This document shows positions 29,376 through 38,310 of a stretch of 64,000 nucleotides of DNA, piece after piece. The position numbers and the translations under genes were made by a program. Source of the stretch: Paracoccus sp. S1E-3 (GTDB lineage Bacteria > Pseudomonadota > Alphaproteobacteria > Rhodobacterales > Rhodobacteraceae); the NCBI RefSeq assembly GCF_013868135.1, contig NZ_JACEMU010000004.1, forward strand, positions 806,001 through 870,000, written 5' to 3'. Numbering within the stretch: position 1 is the first letter of the stretch; every line of letters begins with the position of its first letter. Below the pieces are notes generated by a model, which saw only the letters and a program-made list of their open reading frames with translations, was not told the origin of the DNA and made no database searches.

Positions 29376-30224
29376 TCAGCCCTTCAAGGCGGCCGCAACG
29401 GCATCTTTCAACGGCGTGGTGGGGCGCCCGATCAGCCGCTTCAGATCGCCGCTGGTGTCGTAAAGTGCCCCTTTCGACGCCCCGACATCCCAGCCCGCAA
29501 TCGCCTGCGCCAGCCCTTCCGGCAGCCCGGCCCCGGTCAGCACGGCGGCATATTCCGCTTCGGGCAGGTTGTGATAGGGAATGTCGCGCCCGGTCTGGGC
29601 CGAAACCTCGGCTGCGAGCTCGGCCAATGTCCAGGCATCATCGCCCGCCAGCTCATAGGTCTTGCCGTCATGCCCCTCGGTGGTCAGCACCGCGACGGCC
29701 GCCTCGGCGAAATCCTGACGCGTCGCCGAGGCGATCCGACCTTCGCCCGCGCTGCCCGCCAGCGCCCCATGGGCCACCGCAGCGGGGACGGAACCGGTGT
29801 AATTCTCGGTATACCAGCCATTGCGCAGAATGGTGAACGGAATGCCCGAGGCTTTCAGCGCCGCTTCGGTCTGCACATGCTCGGCCGCAAGGCTGAGGGG
29901 CGAGGTATCGGCATGCAGCAGGCTGGTATAGACGATGCGCCCGACGCCAGCCGCCTTGGCGGCGTCGATGACGTTCTGATGCTGCACCGCGCGTTGCCCG
30001 ACCTCACTCGACGAGATCAACAGCAGCGTTTCCACGCCCTTCAGCGCCGCCTCCAGTGCCGCGGGCGCGCCGTAATCGGCAGCGCGCGCCTGCACACCCA
30101 GATCGGCGGCCTTGGCCGGATCGCGCACCAGCGCGACGATGTCGCTGGCTGGAACTTTCGCTTTCAGATCGGCGATCACAAGGCGGCCCAGCTGGCCCGT
30201 CGCGCCCGTCACTGCAATGGTCAT
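29376..30224 (-). CDS. NAD(P)H:quinone oxidoreductase, NmrA/SDR type (QorB-like)
   Basis: 282 residues, an atypical short-chain dehydrogenase of the QOR2/YtfG group. Rossmann motif GATGQLGRLV (7-16), LLISSSEVGQR, IVYTSLLHADTSPL, TILRNGWYTENY and AGDDAWTLAELA match QorB, which reduces quinones with NADPH. It is divergent from an HxlR regulator with 90 bases between the start codons, the same pairing as E. coli ytfG-ytfH. A TACTTA/TAAGTA operator lies between the two. Confidence 0.88.
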   Translation of the reverse strand: MTIAVTGATGQLGRLVIADLKAKVPASDIVALVRDPAKAADLGVQARAADYGAPAALEAALKGVETLLLISSSEVGQRAVQHQNVIDAAKAAGVGRIVYTSLLHADTSPLSLAAEHVQTEAALKASGIPFTILRNGWYTENYTGSVPAAVAHGALAGSAGEGRIASATRQDFAEAAVAVLTTEGHDGKTYELAGDDAWTLAELAAEVSAQTGRDIPYHNLPEAEYAAVLTGAGLPEGLAQAIAGWDVGASKGALYDTSGDLKRLIGRPTTPLKDAVAAALKG

Positions 30225-30267
30225 ATCGTTATTCCTTTCGGTTCTGGTGAAATCGATGTAGACGCAT

Positions 30268-30304
30268 TACTTATAATTCGTAAGTACGAACGTTTCTGTA
30301 AGTA
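30268..30304. promoter_or_regulatory. HxlR-type operator between quinone reductase and regulator
   Basis: Perfect inverted repeat TACTTA-N7-TAAGTA at 30268-30286 with a further half-site TAAGTA at 30299-30304. Operators of characterised HxlR-family redox regulators are of the same TTAC...GTAA form. The position between both divergent genes suits repression of both. Confidence 0.7.
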
Positions 30305-30314
30305 TGGAAAAAAG

Positions 30315-30701
30315 ATGCAGCAGCCTGAAACCCTGTCAGAAAAAATGCGCCGAGGCGACCTGATGGCGGCAGAATGCCCCTCGCGCGAGGTGCTGAAGCA
30401 CCTGACCAGCCGCTGGGGCGTGCTGGTGATGATCGCGTTGGAAGATGGTGAGACCCGCCGCTTCAGCCAGTTGAAGCGCGCCATCGGCGGCGTCAGCGAA
30501 CGGATGCTGGCCCAGACCCTGCAATGGCTGGAGGCCGACGGGCTTGTCCTGCGCATCGCCCATGACGTCGTGCCGCCGCATGTCGATTACCGGCTGACGC
30601 CACTGGGCATGGAGGCGGCCGAGAAAGTGCGCCTGTTAGCCGACTGGATCGAGACCCGCCTGCCCCGGATCGCGGCGGGTTGGGCGAATCGCGCGGCGTA
30701 A
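30315..30701 (+). CDS. HxlR family redox/stress regulator (YtfH-like)
   Basis: 128 residues. Winged helix-turn-helix with VLKHLTSRWGVLVMIAL, FSQLKRAIGGVSERMLAQTLQWLEADGLV and YRLTPLGMEA, the HxlR pattern. A single cysteine, C22 near the N-terminus (AAECPSREV), matches the sensor Cys position of quinone/diamide-responsive relatives. The start at 30315 follows GGAAAAAAG; there is no upstream in-frame ATG in the operator region. It probably represses the divergent quinone reductase and itself. Confidence 0.92.
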   Translation: MQQPETLSEKMRRGDLMAAECPSREVLKHLTSRWGVLVMIALEDGETRRFSQLKRAIGGVSERMLAQTLQWLEADGLVLRIAHDVVPPHVDYRLTPLGMEAAEKVRLLADWIETRLPRIAAGWANRAA

Positions 30702-30718
30702 CCCGCCGCGGCTGACGA

Positions 30719-30751
30719 AAAGGCCCGGCACGCTTGCGCGGCCGGGCCTTT
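30719..30751. terminator. Bidirectional terminator between HxlR gene and atp cluster
   Basis: Perfect 11-bp stem AAAGGCCCGGC / GCCGGGCCTTT with an 11-base loop, between the convergent HxlR regulator and atpF. Confidence 0.85.
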
Positions 30752-30775
30752 GATCCCTGTCCCTCGGGATCGGTA

Positions 30776-31330
30776 TCAGTGCAGGCGCTGCGCCACTTCG
30801 TTGATGGCGGCGTCAATGTCTGCACTGCGGTCCGACACAACGCCCTGCTGACGCAGAACGGCGCTGGCGGCAGCCACGGCGGTGGCGACGGCGCTGTCGC
30901 GCACGGCGCGCACGGCGTCGCCTTCGGCAGAGGCGATCTGATCCTCGGCCGCTTTCAGGCGGCGCTGGATCGAAGCCTCCAGATCGGCCTTGGCCTTGTC
31001 GGCCTGGGCAAGCGCCTCGCGCTTGGCATTGGCGACGATCTCATCGGCCTGGCCCTTCACCTCGCGCTGGCGACGCTCGTAAGAGGCATAGATCTCCTGC
31101 GCTTCTTCGCGCAGGCGCTTGGCCTCCTCCAGATCGGCACGGATGCCCTCGGCGCGCTTGTCCAGCAGGCCGCCGATGATCTGCGGCACCTTGTAGTAGA
31201 CCAGAATGCCGATGAAGATCAGGAAGGCGATGGTGACGATGAAGTCGGTATTGCGCAGGCTGAAGAACGGACCCGACGCGGCAAGCGCGGGCGAGGCCGT
31301 CAGAGACAGCAGGATGGCGAGTTTCTTCAT
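30776..31330 (-). CDS. atpF: ATP synthase F0 subunit b
   Basis: 184 residues. Peripheral stalk subunit: an N-terminal hydrophobic region ([15 protein letters not shown], then [17 protein letters not shown]) followed by a long charged coiled coil. The ATG at 31330 overlaps the b' stop as TGATG; a GTG one codon earlier is less likely. The first hydrophobic stretch looks like a cleavable signal peptide, a feature of alphaproteobacterial b subunits. Last gene of the F0 cluster. Confidence 0.94.
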   Translation of the reverse strand: MKKLAILLSLTASPALAASGPFFSLRNTDFIVTIAFLIFIGILVYYKVPQIIGGLLDKRAEGIRADLEEAKRLREEAQEIYASYERRQREVKGQADEIVANAKREALAQADKAKADLEASIQRRLKAAEDQIASAEGDAVRAVRDSAVATAVAAASAVLRQQGVVSDRSADIDAAINEVAQRLH

Positions 31331-31995
31331 CACGCAGCCCCTTTCAGACGCGCATCGACAGCCGCGTCGATGGCCGCTTCATCCGCCTTGCCGCCAAAGG
31401 CGCGCACCAGTTCGGCGGTGACCTCGCGGGCGACGCTGCGGGCATCGGCGGTGGCGCTGTCACGGATCGCCGCGATGCGCTTTTCCGATTCCCCGGCGCG
31501 GGCCGAAATCTCGGCATCGGCCTTGTCGATGGCGGTATTCAGTTCGGTCTGGATCTCGGCCTTCTGGGCGGCAATGATCTTGCCGGCCTCGGTCCGGGCA
31601 TCGGCAAGCGCCTTGCCATAGGCCGCCTCGGCGTCCTTGGCCTTTTTCTTGAATTCCTCGGCCTGCATCAGATCGCCGGTGATGGCGCCCTGACGGTCCG
31701 AAATGATGGCGCCGATTCGCGGCAACGCCACTTTCGACAGCACCCAGTACAGCACGGCCAGCGTGACCAGCAGCCAGAAGATCTGGTTGCCGAAGGTCGA
31801 AACGTCGAGCTGGGGCATGCCCGCGCTTTGGGCTGCTTCGCCCGCATGGGCCGCAGCGCCTGCCGCTTCAACGGCATGGGCCGCGTCGGCACCTTGACCG
31901 GCCGCAGCAGCGGCGGCGGCTTCGGCATTGGCGGGGGCCGCGTGGGTATCGGTTTCGGCGGCTGTGCTGGCCGCCTGTTGCAACAGGCTGAACAT
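31330..31995 (-). CDS. atpF': ATP synthase F0 subunit b'
   Basis: 221 residues, the second, divergent b-type stalk subunit found in phototrophic and related alphaproteobacteria. One membrane segment ([15 protein letters not shown]) at about 72-87 is followed by a coiled coil ([20 protein letters not shown]). The first 60 residues are an Ala-rich extension, long for b'. Ribosome site AGAGGTAGGAC. It is coupled to atpF by a TGATG overlap. Confidence 0.93.
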   Translation of the reverse strand: MFSLLQQAASTAAETDTHAAPANAEAAAAAAAGQGADAAHAVEAAGAAAHAGEAAQSAGMPQLDVSTFGNQIFWLLVTLAVLYWVLSKVALPRIGAIISDRQGAITGDLMQAEEFKKKAKDAEAAYGKALADARTEAGKIIAAQKAEIQTELNTAIDKADAEISARAGESEKRIAAIRDSATADARSVAREVTAELVRAFGGKADEAAIDAAVDARLKGAA

Positions 31996-32068
31996 GTCCT
32001 ACCTCTGGCCTTTCAAGTCACAATCGGGTGGGGGCACGGCCCCCACCCAACCGCAAGGATGGCAGAAA

Positions 32069-32293
32069 TCAGACTGCGAACAGCAGCAGCAGCGCGACCA
32101 GGAACGAGAAGATGCCCAGAGCTTCGGCGAAAGCCATGCCGATGAACAGCGTGGCGGTCTGCGAAGCGGCAGCCGACGGGTTGCGCAGAGCGCCCGACAG
32201 GTAGTTGCCGGCAACGTTGCCCACCCCGATGGCGGCGCCCGCCATACCGATGCAAGCGAGACCCGCGCCGAGATACTGACCCATTTGTTCCAT
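32069..32293 (-). CDS. atpE: ATP synthase F0 subunit c
   Basis: 74 residues, two helices forming the c-ring hairpin. The first helix is glycine-rich ([16 protein letters not shown]), the polar loop has LRNPSA, and the proton-carrying Glu is in [10 protein letters not shown]. Ribosome site AAGGAGCAATAACA. The 73-base gap to the b' gene contains no clear terminator. Confidence 0.97.
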   Translation of the reverse strand: MEQMGQYLGAGLACIGMAGAAIGVGNVAGNYLSGALRNPSAAASQTATLFIGMAFAEALGIFSFLVALLLLFAV

Positions 32294-32352
32294 TGTTATT
32301 GCTCCTTGAGGCTATGGAATGGTTGGATTGATGAACCGACCTTGCAGACCCG

Positions 32353-33108
32353 TCAGTGCGACGGGTGCAGCGCGTCCTTCAGATAGACGCAGGTCAGAAT
32401 GGTGAAGACATATGCCTGGATGATGCAGACCATCACTTCCAGCGCATAAACGCCGACGATACCCAGCACGGCCAGCGGCGCGATCCAGGCGATGGCGGCG
32501 AAGGCCGCGAACACCTTGATCACCGCGTGACCCGCCATGACGTTGCCGGCAAGTCGAATGGAGTGGCTGACCGGGCGCACGAAATACGAGATCAGCTCGA
32601 TCACCGCCAGCACCGGCCGCAGCGCCAGGGGCGCCGAATTGACCCAGAACAGACCCAGGAAATGGGTGCCGTTCTTGACGAAGCCCAGCACGGTGACGCC
32701 GACGAAGACCATCAGCGCCAGCACGCCCGTGACCGCGATCTGCGAGGTGGTCGAGAAGCTTTTCGGCAGCAGCCCCAGATAGTTGGCGAACAGGATGAAG
32801 CAGAACAACGTCATCACGAAGGGGAAATATTTCAGACCGTCCTTGCCGGTCACGTCCTCGACCATCTTGTGGACCATGCCATACAGCATTTCCGCGATCG
32901 ACTGGACCCGGCTGGGGATGATGGCGCGGCCGCGCGTACCGAACACCAGCAGCGCGATGATCGCCAGCAGGGTCAGGCCCATCCACAGTGTCGCGTTGGT
33001 CGGGGTGTACCAATAGATCGGGCCGTCGCCGAACAGCGGCTTGACCACGAACTGTTCCATCGGGTGAAAGGCAAGGCCGGTGTCAGCTTCCGTCGCCACG
33101 TGTGTCAT
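32353..33108 (-). CDS. atpB: ATP synthase F0 subunit a
   Basis: 251 residues, the proton half-channel subunit. The essential arginine is in [13 protein letters not shown], and late helix residues are in the [17 protein letters not shown] segment. The N-terminus [20 protein letters not shown] overlaps the atpI 3' end by 26 bases. Ribosome site GACGAGGG. An internal Met at 17 is possible but less well placed. Confidence 0.97.
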   Translation of the reverse strand: MTHVATEADTGLAFHPMEQFVVKPLFGDGPIYWYTPTNATLWMGLTLLAIIALLVFGTRGRAIIPSRVQSIAEMLYGMVHKMVEDVTGKDGLKYFPFVMTLFCFILFANYLGLLPKSFSTTSQIAVTGVLALMVFVGVTVLGFVKNGTHFLGLFWVNSAPLALRPVLAVIELISYFVRPVSHSIRLAGNVMAGHAVIKVFAAFAAIAWIAPLAVLGIVGVYALEVMVCIIQAYVFTILTCVYLKDALHPSH

Positions 33109-33448
33109 CCCTCGTCTTTTGCAGGTCTCCCTGCATGTTCGCCGCAGCCTTGCGCTGCATTTCCTGGGCGGTGCCTAGCATCACCTTGATGCCGGCCGCC
33201 AGCCCCGCAAGCAGGAACGGGATCAGGAAGATCGGCATGGTGCCGAAATACCAGTCCAGCCCATAGCCGATCCCGAACCCGATCCCGAGTCCCGAGACCA
33301 GCTCGATCACCATGCGCCACGCCGTGTCGGCGTGATTCAGCGTGATCGCCGTCTGCGAGGGCGTCTTGGGGGCGGTCACCTGCGCCAATCGCTCCTCCAG
33401 ACGCCGCAGCCTGTCAGGATCAGGGCCGCCGTGGTCGCGATTGGGCAA
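33083..33448 (-). CDS. atpI: ATP synthase assembly protein AtpI, TTG start
   Basis: 121 residues with two membrane helices ([21 protein letters not shown] and [18 protein letters not shown]) and a charged N-terminus ([12 protein letters not shown]). AtpI helps c-ring assembly. An in-frame stop lies 3-5 bases before the TTG at 33446-33448 and no ATG occurs before residue 46, so TTG with GGGGG at 8 bases is the only reasonable start. It overlaps atpB by 26 bases and is first in the cluster. Confidence 0.9.
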   Translation of the reverse strand: MPNRDHGGPDPDRLRRLEERLAQVTAPKTPSQTAITLNHADTAWRMVIELVSGLGIGFGIGYGLDWYFGTMPIFLIPFLLAGLAAGIKVMLGTAQEMQRKAAANMQGDLQKTRDDTRGDGS

Positions 33449-33477
33449 GTCTCACACCCCCGTTATCTCAGGGCCGG

Positions 33478-33506
33478 GTGATAGGGGGCGGACGGCCCCG
33501 AGTCAA
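33478..33506 (-). promoter_or_regulatory. Candidate promoter of the atp F0 operon
   Basis: On the minus strand TTGACT (33501-33506), 17-base spacer, TATCAC (33478-33483). Predicted transcription starts about 20 bases before the atpI TTG. Confidence 0.6.
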
Positions 33507-33605
33507 GCACAACACCCCCCACGGCAATTCATTGAATTTCATTGCAATTTTCCTCGTCCTGCGGCGCGTTGCGGGGTTGCGCCGACCGCCGGACCGGATC
33601 ATAAT

Positions 33606-33621
33606 TCAACCGCAAAGTTGA
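33606..33621. promoter_or_regulatory. Candidate ArsR-family operator
   Basis: Inverted repeat TCAAC-N6-GTTGA, centred 31 bases before the ArsR-type start codon, in an AT-rich stretch. The size and placement fit autoregulation by the gene downstream. Confidence 0.5.
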
Positions 33622-33644
33622 GTATCAGGGCGATTTATTCTTCG

Positions 33645-33989
33645 ATGTCCGACCCCCAGCCGCATCTGGACCAGATCTTTTCGGCCCTTGCCGACCCAAC
33701 CCGGCGGCGGATTCTGTCGATGCTGCTGGAAGACGACATGGCCGTCACCGATGTCGCCGCCCCGTTCGAGATGAGCCTCGCCGCCGTCTCCAAGCATCTT
33801 GTGGTGCTGGCGGCGGCCGGGCTGATCCGCCAGGAAAAACGCGGACGCATCACCTGGTGTCAGATCGAACCCGACGGGCTGCGCCGCGCCTCCATCTGGA
33901 TGCAGGGCTTCGGCCAGTTCGATCCGGTCGATCTCGACGATTTCGAACGCTTTCTGCAGGAGGTTCTGGAAGAAGGCCCATCCGGCTGA
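33645..33989 (+). CDS. ArsR/SmtB family transcriptional regulator
   Basis: 114 residues of the winged-helix ArsR type: IFSALADPTRRRILSMLLEDD at residues 10-30, the recognition helix FEMSLAAVSKHLVVLAAAGL, then the wing EKRGRITWCQIEP. No metal-binding CxC or acidic metal site is visible, so a metal-sensing role is not supported. It resembles the stand-alone regulators often linked to SRPBCC proteins, but no such gene follows. The next 250 bases hold no convincing gene. Confidence 0.88.
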   Translation: MSDPQPHLDQIFSALADPTRRRILSMLLEDDMAVTDVAAPFEMSLAAVSKHLVVLAAAGLIRQEKRGRITWCQIEPDGLRRASIWMQGFGQFDPVDLDDFERFLQEVLEEGPSG

Positions 33990-34212
33990 TGTGCAGCGCG
34001 ACCGTTACGGCCTGTCCGCCGCTTTCTGCTGGCTGTCCCGGTGTCCCGGCGGCGCTGAATGTGGCGGTGCCGGGTCATCAGTCGTTCCCATCGCCGGCCC
34101 CGGAAACGGCTGATGGACGGATTGGACGCGCGCGCCCGGCATCATGGCCGACAGCGCAGACAATGAGGCGATGCGAAGGATCATCCGCAATGGCGGCTTG
34201 GCGAAATGAGAG

Positions 34213-34236
34213 CCGGCGCGGCAATCCCCGCGCCGG
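34213..34236. terminator. Hairpin after the 52-residue ORF
   Basis: Nine-bp stem CCGGCGCGG / CCGCGCCGG with loop CAATCC, just downstream of the stop of the small minus-strand ORF. On that strand only a weak T-rich tail follows. The stretch 33990-34212 holds nothing else recognisable. Confidence 0.5.
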
Positions 34237-34242
34237 TCTGGG

Positions 34243-34401
34243 TCAAGCGGCGCGTGCCAGCGGCGCTTCCAGCGGCAGCGGGTTGTGGTCGTAATAGCCG
34301 AACATCACTTCCAGAACGGCAAGCGCCTCGGTTCTGTCGGCGTCGCGTTTGGGCGCAGCGGGGGCGTTGGCGGGCTTCATCGTGAACCTCACGGATATCA
34401 T
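34243..34401 (-). CDS. Small protein of unknown function, 52 residues
   Basis: Begins MISVRFTMKPANAPAAPKR and ends with EALAVLEVMFGYYDHNPLPL and a short Ala-rich tail. Two starts have good ribosome sites: ATG at 34401 after GGGAGGAACC, and the internal Met at residue 8 after GAGG. Rhodobacteraceae often carry a short unannotated protein near sdhB, but no family name is claimed. It lies 15 bases past a strong sdhB terminator, so it needs its own promoter or read-through. Confidence 0.55.
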   Translation of the reverse strand: MISVRFTMKPANAPAAPKRDADRTEALAVLEVMFGYYDHNPLPLEAPLARAA

Positions 34402-34415
34402 GGTTCCTCCCACGG

Positions 34416-34464
34416 GCGCAAAAATAATGCCGCGCCGCAGCATGTTCAACTGCGGCGCGGCATT
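34416..34464 (-). terminator. Intrinsic terminator of the sdh operon
   Basis: Perfect 15-bp stem AATGCCGCGCCGCAG / CTGCGGCGCGGCATT with a 9-base loop. On the minus strand it is followed by ATTTTTG. It begins 30 bases after the sdhB stop. Confidence 0.92.
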
Positions 34465-34493
34465 CGCGCCTGCGGCAAAAGCGCCCGGCCGGA

Positions 34494-35273
34494 TCAGACG
34501 ATACGGTCGACCAGCATGTGCTTGATCTCGGCAATCGCCTTGGCCGGGTTCAGCCCCTTGGGGCAGGTATTGGTGCAGTTCATGATCGTGTGGCAGCGAT
34601 ACAGCTTGAACGGATCTTCCAGCGCGTCCAGCCGCTCGGGCGTAGCCTCGTCACGGCTGTCGATGATCCAGCGATAGGCCGCCAGAAGCGTCGCCGGCCC
34701 AAGATAACGGTCGCCATTCCACCAATAGCTGGGGCAAGAGGTCGAGCAGGAGGCGCACATGATACACTCATACAGACCATCCAGCTTCTTGCGATCCTCG
34801 ATCGACTGGCGCCATTCCTTCGGCGGTTCGGGCGAATGGGTGATCAGGTAGGGCTTGATGCTGGCATGCTGGGCATAGAAATGCGTCAGGTCCGGGATCA
34901 GGTCCTTGACCACCGGCATATGCGGCAGCGGATAAATGCTCACGTCGCCCTTGATCTCGTCCATGCCGTAGATGCAGGCCAGATGGTTGCCGCCATCGAT
35001 ATTCATCGCGCAGGAGCCGCAGATGCCTTCGCGGCAGGAGCGCCGGAAGCTCAGCGTCGGGTCGATTTCGGATTTGATCTTGATGAGCGCGTCCAGAACC
35101 ATCGGGCCGCAGCGGTCCATATCGACGAAATAGGTGTCGAGCCGCGGATTCTCGCCCGTGTCCGGGTCCCAGCGATAGATCTTGAACTTGCGCAGATTCG
35201 TGGCGCCTTCCGGCTTCGGCCAGGTCTTGCCAACCCGGATCTGGCTGTTCTTGGGCAGAGAAAATTCGACCAT
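34494..35273 (-). CDS. sdhB: Succinate dehydrogenase iron-sulfur subunit
   Basis: 259 residues. Carries the 2Fe-2S, 4Fe-4S and 3Fe-4S clusters linking FAD to quinone. The first cluster is in [16 protein letters not shown], the second in [15 protein letters not shown], and the third in [17 protein letters not shown]. The N-terminus [19 protein letters not shown] is typical of the alphaproteobacterial form. It is separated from sdhA by two lipoprotein genes; the 92-base gap before it contains no clear terminator. Confidence 0.97.
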   Translation of the reverse strand: MVEFSLPKNSQIRVGKTWPKPEGATNLRKFKIYRWDPDTGENPRLDTYFVDMDRCGPMVLDALIKIKSEIDPTLSFRRSCREGICGSCAMNIDGGNHLACIYGMDEIKGDVSIYPLPHMPVVKDLIPDLTHFYAQHASIKPYLITHSPEPPKEWRQSIEDRKKLDGLYECIMCASCSTSCPSYWWNGDRYLGPATLLAAYRWIIDSRDEATPERLDALEDPFKLYRCHTIMNCTNTCPKGLNPAKAIAEIKHMLVDRIV

Positions 35274-35365
35274 GCTCAGGCTCCTTGCTTCTGGGTCATG
35301 CGGACCTGGAAGGCGACGTCAGGGTAGATCCATGCCTTGCGGCACGGTTGGGCCGAAGCCCGGTT

Positions 35366-35695
35366 TCATTTCCGTGCCGGGCGATAGCCTTCCCAGCCGG
35401 GGTGTTCGTAAAGCGGGCGCGAGGGCGGATAGCCCGACCGGCGTTTGACGCAGGTGGCGTAAACCTCGGCAGGATCGCGCCCCATGATGTAATCGGACGA
35501 GACCGATATCTCGAATGAGCCGTAGGCGCGGCTATGCCCGCCGCTGCCGATACCCACCCCCACCGACCCGCGCGGGGCACGGGCCATATAGGCGTCCTCC
35601 ATGCAGACCCGCTCGGCCTGGGGCAAGGGGATCGGCCCGCAGGCGGCGAGCGCCACCGGGCCGATCAGCAGCGACATGATCGCCGCGCCCCGCAT
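35366..35695 (-). CDS. Small lipoprotein inside the sdh operon (second)
   Basis: 109 residues. Lipobox LAAC with lipidated C19 after a short hydrophobic stretch. The mature part has PLPQAERVCMEDAYMARAP, a Gly-rich VGVGIGSGGHSRAYGSF and DYIMGRDPAEVYATCVKRRS, with two further cysteines that could form a disulfide. The family is unrecognised. Start and stop overlap the upstream lipoprotein by TGATG, so it is co-translated between sdhA and sdhB. Confidence 0.8.
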   Translation of the reverse strand: MRGAAIMSLLIGPVALAACGPIPLPQAERVCMEDAYMARAPRGSVGVGIGSGGHSRAYGSFEISVSSDYIMGRDPAEVYATCVKRRSGYPPSRPLYEHPGWEGYRPARK

Positions 35696-36060
35696 CAGGC
35701 GGTCGCCGCGACCTTGGCGATGCATTGCGTCGTCTGGGGACGCTGCACGATCACCGCCACCGAGGAGGCCGCCGAAGTGCTGTCGTTCACACCGCGCGCC
35801 GCAATGTCGGCGACTTCCGCCATCGAGGCATTGTTGACCACGCAATCGGTATAGGGCGCAACGTTGCGGCCCGGCAGGCGCTTGGCCATTTCCCGATTGA
35901 CGACATCGCGGGCGATTGCGCGGGTCGAACTGTCCAGCGTGCTGGTCGGCGGGGCGACCGGCGGCGGATTGACGACGGGCGCAGTCGGCGGAGTGGTGAC
36001 AGGGGCCACGCAGCCGGCCAAGGCCAGCGACACGACACCAAGCGAGAGGATCAGACGCAT
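35695..36060 (-). CDS. Small lipoprotein inside the sdh operon (first)
   Basis: 121 residues. Signal peptide II with lipobox LAGC (C17), a Pro/Thr-rich linker (VTTPPTAPVVNPPPVAPPTS), then a compact domain DSSTRAIARDVVNREMAKRL with cysteines in DCVVNNASM and TQCIAKV. The function is unknown. Its start overlaps the sdhA stop by one base, so it is clearly part of the sdh message. An envelope protein coupled to complex II translation is unusual enough to note. Confidence 0.82.
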   Translation of the reverse strand: MRLILSLGVVSLALAGCVAPVTTPPTAPVVNPPPVAPPTSTLDSSTRAIARDVVNREMAKRLPGRNVAPYTDCVVNNASMAEVADIAARGVNDSTSAASSVAVIVQRPQTTQCIAKVAATA

Positions 36061-37904
36061 CAGTAAACCCTTTTCTTCGGTGCAATCTTCTTCAGATCGA
36101 TACCACCTTCTGATTCTTTCGTCAGCGGTTCAAGGTGCACGGGCCGATAGGCCAGCGTCACGTTGTTGCCATCAACCCACGCAAGGCTGTGCTTGCGCCA
36201 TTCCTCGTCATTGCGGTCCGGGTAGTCCTCATGCGCATGGGCGCCGCGCGATTCCTTGCGGGCCTCGGCGGCGACGATGGTCGCCAGCGCGTTGGGCATG
36301 AGGTTCGTCAGTTCCAACGTTTCCATCAGGTCGGTGTTCCAGATCAACCCTCGGTCAGTCACGTGGAGGTCGTCCAGCTTTGACGCGATTTTCTCCATCT
36401 TCTCAACACCTTCCGCCAAAGTCTTGTCGGTGCGGAAGACGGCAGCATCGGCCTGCATCGTACGCTGCATCTCGTTGCGCAGAACCGCCGTGGGCGTGCC
36501 GCCATTGGCATTGCGGATGCGGTCGAAACGTTCGAGGATCTTGTCGACGGCGGCCACGTTGGTCGCCGGGATCGGTGCTGCGCGGTCCACCACCTCGCCA
36601 GCCTTGATGGCGGCGGCGCGCCCGAACACCACCAGATCGATCAGCGAATTCGAGCCGAGACGGTTCGCCCCGTGAACCGATGCGCAGCCGGCCTCGCCCA
36701 CCGCCATCAGGCCGGGGAAGATCGCGTCGGGATGTTCCGGCGTCGGGTTCAGAACCTCACCCCAATAATTGGTGGGGATGCCGCCCATGTTATAATGCAC
36801 GGTCGGCAGCACAGGGATCGGTTGGCGGGTCACATCGACCCCGGCGAAGATGCGCGCTGATTCCGAGATGCCCGGCAGGCGTTCATGCAGGGTTTCCGGC
36901 GGCAAATGCATCAGGTTCAGGAAGATGTGGTCCTTTTCGGGACCGACGCCACGGCCTTCGCGGATTTCCAGCGTCATACAGCGCGAGACCACGTCGCGGG
37001 ACGCCAGATCCTTGTAGGTCGGCGCATAGCGTTCCATGAACCGCTCGCCTTCCGAGTTGGTCAGATAGCCGCCTTCGCCGCGGGCACCCTCGGTGATCAG
37101 GCAGCCCGAGCCGTAGATGCCGGTCGGGTGGAACTGCACGAATTCCATGTCCTGCAGCGGCAAGCCTGCGCGCGCGACCATCCCGCCGCCGTCGCCGGTG
37201 CAGGTATGGGCCGAGGTGGCGCTGAAATAGGCGCGCCCGTAACCGCCGGTGGCCAGCACGACCATTTTCGCATTGAAGACATGCAGGGTGCCGTCGTCCA
37301 GCTTCCAGCAGACGACGCCGGTGCATTTGCCATCGGTGATGATCAGGTCGAGCGCGAAATACTCGATGAAGAATTCCGCGTTGTTCTTGAGGCTCTGGCC
37401 ATAGAGGGTGTGCAGGATGGCGTGACCGGTGCGGTCAGCGGCGGCACAGGTGCGCTGCACCGGCGGTCCCTCGCCGAATTCGGTGGTGTGGCCGCCGAAG
37501 GGGCGCTGATAGATCTTGCCCTCCTCGGTGCGGGAAAACGGCACGCCGTAATGTTCCAGCTCGTACACAGCCTTGGGCGCTTCGCGGGCGAGGTATTCCA
37601 TCGCATCGGTATCGCCCAGCCAGTCCGACCCTTTCACGGTGTCGTACATATGCCATTGCCAGTTGTCCGGCCCCATGTTGGACAGCGAGGCGGCGATGCC
37701 GCCCTGCGCCGCGACGGTGTGGGAACGGGTCGGGAAGACCTTGCTCACGCAGGCGGTGCGCAGCCCCTGTTCGGCCATGCCCAGCGTCGCGCGCAGACCC
37801 GCGCCGCCCGCCCCCACCACGACCACATCATAGTCGTGGACCTGATAGGGGTATTTCGCCGCAATCGCTTCGTCGCGACGGGTTTCATGCTTGTGTTCGG
37901 ACAT
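36060..37904 (-). CDS. sdhA: Succinate dehydrogenase flavoprotein subunit
   Basis: 614 residues. FAD-binding Rossmann motif [16 protein letters not shown] (28-42) and the covalent FAD histidine H62 in [11 protein letters not shown]. Catalytic segments are [32 protein letters not shown], and the C-terminal [16 protein letters not shown]. The ATG at 37904 has GAGGTCGAC upstream; the first in-frame ATG nine codons earlier lacks one. 7 bases separate it from sdhD. Confidence 0.97.
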   Translation of the reverse strand: MSEHKHETRRDEAIAAKYPYQVHDYDVVVVGAGGAGLRATLGMAEQGLRTACVSKVFPTRSHTVAAQGGIAASLSNMGPDNWQWHMYDTVKGSDWLGDTDAMEYLAREAPKAVYELEHYGVPFSRTEEGKIYQRPFGGHTTEFGEGPPVQRTCAAADRTGHAILHTLYGQSLKNNAEFFIEYFALDLIITDGKCTGVVCWKLDDGTLHVFNAKMVVLATGGYGRAYFSATSAHTCTGDGGGMVARAGLPLQDMEFVQFHPTGIYGSGCLITEGARGEGGYLTNSEGERFMERYAPTYKDLASRDVVSRCMTLEIREGRGVGPEKDHIFLNLMHLPPETLHERLPGISESARIFAGVDVTRQPIPVLPTVHYNMGGIPTNYWGEVLNPTPEHPDAIFPGLMAVGEAGCASVHGANRLGSNSLIDLVVFGRAAAIKAGEVVDRAAPIPATNVAAVDKILERFDRIRNANGGTPTAVLRNEMQRTMQADAAVFRTDKTLAEGVEKMEKIASKLDDLHVTDRGLIWNTDLMETLELTNLMPNALATIVAAEARKESRGAHAHEDYPDRNDEEWRKHSLAWVDGNNVTLAYRPVHLEPLTKESEGGIDLKKIAPKKRVY

Positions 37905-37911
37905 GTCGACC

Positions 37912-38301
37912 TCAGATCTGCGCGGTGGCAAGCAGCATGCGCGCCATGGCGAATAGCGTGGTGGCGATGACGGCCCAGCCGAAGACGGCGGCGACGACCA
38001 GCCCGACCTTGCGGGCGGTGTGCTGCAGATAGTCGTCGATCAGGATCCGCGTCCCCTTGATGAAATGCAGCATCCCCAGCGTCATATAGGCGGCGATCAC
38101 GATGGCCGGATAGGGATGGCTGAAATAGGCCAGGATCTCGGTCCGGCCGGGCAGTTGCAGGGCAGTGCCCACGACCATCAGGAAGGACGGGGTCAGCAGC
38201 GCCAGCGCGGCGGAACTGACCGTCATCCACCAGTGATGCTCGGTCCCGGTATGCGAGGCGCCGAGGCCGACGGCGGCTTTGCGCGGGGTGATGTAACGCA
38301 T
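37912..38301 (-). CDS. sdhD: Succinate dehydrogenase membrane anchor subunit D
   Basis: 129 residues with three membrane helices (about 28-48, 62-82 and 95-120). The segment [22 protein letters not shown] holds the conserved H-x-x-x-G-x-R-x-I-x-x-D-Y pattern for heme and quinone contacts. It ends just upstream of sdhA and is 9 bases from sdhC. Confidence 0.94.
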   Translation of the reverse strand: MRYITPRKAAVGLGASHTGTEHHWWMTVSSAALALLTPSFLMVVGTALQLPGRTEILAYFSHPYPAIVIAAYMTLGMLHFIKGTRILIDDYLQHTARKVGLVVAAVFGWAVIATTLFAMARMLLATAQI

Positions 38302-38310
38302 GGCTTCCCC

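Noticed and set aside
34005-34190. Minus-strand 61-residue ORF after the ArsR gene, with a hydrophobic start
   Set aside because: No ribosome site, Pro/Ser-rich low-quality composition and no coupling to any neighbour. Kept only as an unassigned gap.
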